This document shows, piece by piece, positions 5,699 through 6,884 of a stretch of 6,884 nt of DNA. Made by a program: the position numbers and the translations under genes. The stretch is from Nitrososphaerota archaeon (GTDB lineage: Archaea > Thermoproteota > Nitrososphaeria > Nitrososphaerales > Nitrosopumilaceae). The notes beneath the pieces were generated by a model that saw only the letters and a program-made list of their open reading frames with translations, had not been told where the DNA came from and made no database searches. Positions within the stretch are counted from its first letter, which is position 1; each line of letters begins with the position of its first letter. Location of the stretch: positions 1 through 6,884 of the forward strand of contig JACQFM010000110.1 in assembly GCA_016200035.1 (NCBI GenBank), read 5' to 3'.

Positions 5699-6322
5699 CT
5701 ATGCTTTTGCTTTAGAAAGTCTTTTGTCCACTTCATCCCAATTTACAACGTTCCACCATGCTGCAATATAGTCGGGACGACGGTTCTGATATTTCAAATA
5801 GTAGGCATGCTCCCATACATCTAGTCCTAATAGAGGGATCAATCCCTTCGTTCTAGGACTTGTTTGGTTTGGCATAGTTGTAAACTCTACTTTTCCACTT
5901 TGTGAATTGTAAACTAACCAACCCCAACCACTACCTTGAATGCCTCCCGTATCCTTTGAGAACTTTTCCTTGAATGTAGCAAAGCTACCAAAAGAAGACT
6001 TGATCGCGTCAGCTAAGCTGCTTCCTGGTTCTCCTCCTCCATTTGGTTTCATGTTGTTCCAAAATAGTGTGTGGTTATCATATCCGCCACCATGAAAATT
6101 CACTGCACCCCTTACATTTTCTGGTACTTTGTCTAAGCTTGAGAGTAGTTTGGAAATTTCCATGTTTTGCAACTCCGAGCTAAGAGTTTCTAAAGCGGTG
6201 TTCAGACCATTTGTGTACGCTTGATGATGTTTAGTGTGGTGAATTTCCATTGTTCTCGCGTCAATATGTGGTTCTAACGCATCGTACGCATAAGGCACCT
6301 TAGGAAGTTCGTATTTTGCCAT
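5699..6322 (-). CDS. sod: Superoxide dismutase, Fe/Mn family (probably Mn)
   Basis: Converts superoxide to oxygen and hydrogen peroxide, presumably in the cytoplasm since no signal peptide is seen. It has 207 residues, normal for the family. Expected metal ligands are H28 (in MEIHHTKHH), H84 (in DNHTLFW) and D168 and H172 (in DVWEHAYY); Y36 matches the active-site gate tyrosine. The outer-sphere glutamine appears at Q153 (NQTSP) and the alternative iron-type position, four residues before H84, is glycine (G80). This is the Mn pattern, though cambialistic use is possible. I chose the ATG at 6322: GAGGAG lies 5 bases upstream and the protein then starts as homologues do, with AKYELPKVPYAYDALEP. 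An upstream in-frame TTG at 6367 would add 15 unconserved residues. It is monocistronic in appearance, with a T-rich 3' end, and diverges from a protease gene. Confidence 0.97.
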   Translation of the reverse strand: MAKYELPKVPYAYDALEPHIDARTMEIHHTKHHQAYTNGLNTALETLSSELQNMEISKLLSSLDKVPENVRGAVNFHGGGYDNHTLFWNNMKPNGGGEPGSSLADAIKSSFGSFATFKEKFSKDTGGIQGSGWGWLVYNSQSGKVEFTTMPNQTSPRTKGLIPLLGLDVWEHAYYLKYQNRRPDYIAAWWNVVNWDEVDKRLSKAKA

Positions 6323-6327
6323 GTAGA

Positions 6328-6333
6328 CTCCTC
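6328..6333 (-). promoter_or_regulatory. Shine-Dalgarno site of sod (decides the start)
   Basis: GAGGAG on the minus strand, 5 bases before the ATG at 6322. It is the strongest ribosome site in the window and supports the 207-residue protein over the longer TTG-started reading. Confidence 0.75.
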
Positions 6334-6370
6334 GTATGTAATACAATTTATGGTTTTGGTTGCGCAATGG

Positions 6371-6379
6371 ATTTTATCT
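6371..6379. promoter_or_regulatory. AT-rich element, possible TATA box for both sod and the protease gene
   Basis: Plus strand reads ATTTTATCT; its centre is about 27 bases before the ATGs at 6398/6401, fitting a leaderless protease message. Read on the minus strand (AGATAAAAT) it lies about 27 bases before 6348, which would give sod a leader of about 25 bases that includes its ribosome site. One box or two overlapping ones could serve the divergent genes. Confidence 0.4.
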
Positions 6380-6400
6380 GATGAATTTTGATAAATCATG

Positions 6401-6884
6401 ATGAATACTAGTAAGATTGTTCTTTTTTCAATAATTGCTGTTTTATGTTCATTATTTATTTTGTTGAATATCAGAAACGAACAGCTTATGCAGTTCTATG
6501 ATGAAAAAAGCTCATCTCTTATAGGAGTGAATGTTCCCAGAAATCTAGGTTTTACGGGAAACAATGTCAAAATTGGTGTGATAGATACTGGTATTGATTA
6601 CACTCATCCTGATCTTCTTGGGTTCGGTAACAATGGCAAAGTAGTTGGTGGATATGATTTTGTTGATAATGATGAGCAACCTATGGATACAAACGGTCAT
6701 GGTACAGAAGTAGCTGGAATTATTGCGGCAAATGGGAAATTAATGGGAATTGCACCAAACGCAAAGTTATTTGCATATAGAGTTTCAGCTGATGGCGAAT
6801 CTGTTTCATCTGACTACATAATCAAGGCGATTCATAAGGCAATTGCCGATAAGGTAAACATTATCAACATAAGTCTTGGAGAAA
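6401..6884 (+). CDS. Subtilisin-family (S8) serine protease, N-terminal part, cut by window edge
   Basis: Hand-translated: 161 codons from the ATG at 6401, open at the right edge; an ATG at 6398 would add one Met. Residues 5-23 (KIVLFSIIAVLCSLFILLN) form one strongly hydrophobic segment after a lysine, fitting a signal peptide or signal anchor, so the enzyme should act outside the cell or at the membrane surface. The cysteine at 16 is preceded by AVL, not a good lipobox. The catalytic Asp is D62 in VIDTGID and the catalytic His is H100 in NGHGTEVAGIIA; NIINISLG (153-160) is also family-typical. The catalytic Ser and oxyanion residues would lie beyond the window. Only about 35 residues separate the hydrophobic segment from the Asp block, so no full I9-type propeptide is present. 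The substrate is unknown. Confidence 0.9.
   Translation, partial: MNTSKIVLFSIIAVLCSLFILLNIRNEQLMQFYDEKSSSLIGVNVPRNLGFTGNNVKIGVIDTGIDYTHPDLLGFGNNGKVVGGYDFVDNDEQPMDTNGHGTEVAGIIAANGKLMGIAPNAKLFAYRVSADGESVSSDYIIKAIHKAIADKVNIINISLGE

Noticed and set aside
6323..6367. Upstream TTG start adding 15 residues to superoxide dismutase
   Set aside because: The extra residues are unlike the family, and the strong GAGGAG site lies between the TTG and the ATG at 6322.
6440..6451. Lipoprotein processing site at Cys16 of the protease
   Set aside because: The residue before Cys is Leu, not Gly, Ala or Ser, and the Cys lies in the middle of the hydrophobic stretch.
1..6884. CRISPR array, insertion sequence, tRNA, rRNA or long repeats
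   Set aside because: No repeated units, transposase motifs, inverted terminal repeats or tRNA-like folds were visible; the window is almost fully filled by conserved genes.

Overview
The window looks like a chromosomal segment of a mesophilic, AT-rich archaeon, most likely an ammonia-oxidising thaumarchaeon (Nitrososphaerota, Nitrosopumilus/Nitrosarchaeum-like). The domain assignment is firm: the ribosomal proteins are of archaeal/eukaryal type (long L30 of the L7 family, archaeal S5, L18 and L15), there is an archaeal prefoldin alpha subunit, SecY resembles the Methanocaldococcus type, FtsY carries the archaeal ADARGG signature, and TATA boxes lie about 27 bases before presumed transcript starts. 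The phylum is an inference from gene order and protein flavour recalled from memory.

Layout: nine genes lie on the minus strand, so they are read from high to low coordinates. From the right: a superoxide dismutase gene (5699-6322) with its own Shine-Dalgarno site and a T-rich 3' end; then pfdA (5118-5540), ftsY (3811-5106) and argF (2906-3814), tightly packed; then the tail of the archaeal spc ribosomal operon, rpl18 (2366-2854), rps5 (1734-2369), rpl30 (1260-1727), rpl15 (836-1258) and secY (1-839, cut by the window edge). The only plus-strand gene starts at about 6401, diverges from sod and encodes a membrane-anchored or secreted subtilisin-family protease cut by the right edge. Three gene pairs (ftsY/argF, rpl18/rps5, rpl15/secY) share the 4-base overlap ATGA, which suggests translational coupling.

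Functionally the minus-strand block joins ribosome assembly (L18, S5, L30, L15), folding of nascent chains (prefoldin) and membrane targeting and insertion (FtsY receptor, SecY channel), with one metabolic gene, ornithine carbamoyltransferase, embedded between ftsY and rpl18. Two promoters can be proposed within it: one before pfdA that would give a nearly leaderless transcript, and one in the 51-base gap between argF and rpl18.

This is mainly a housekeeping region, and I see no CRISPR array, mobile element, tRNA, rRNA or defence system. The most interesting signal is a tail of about 130 residues at the C terminus of FtsY. It is polar and net acidic and ends in a basic-aromatic tip resembling the membrane-targeting N terminus of bacterial FtsY, as if the bacterial A domain had been placed at the other end of the protein.
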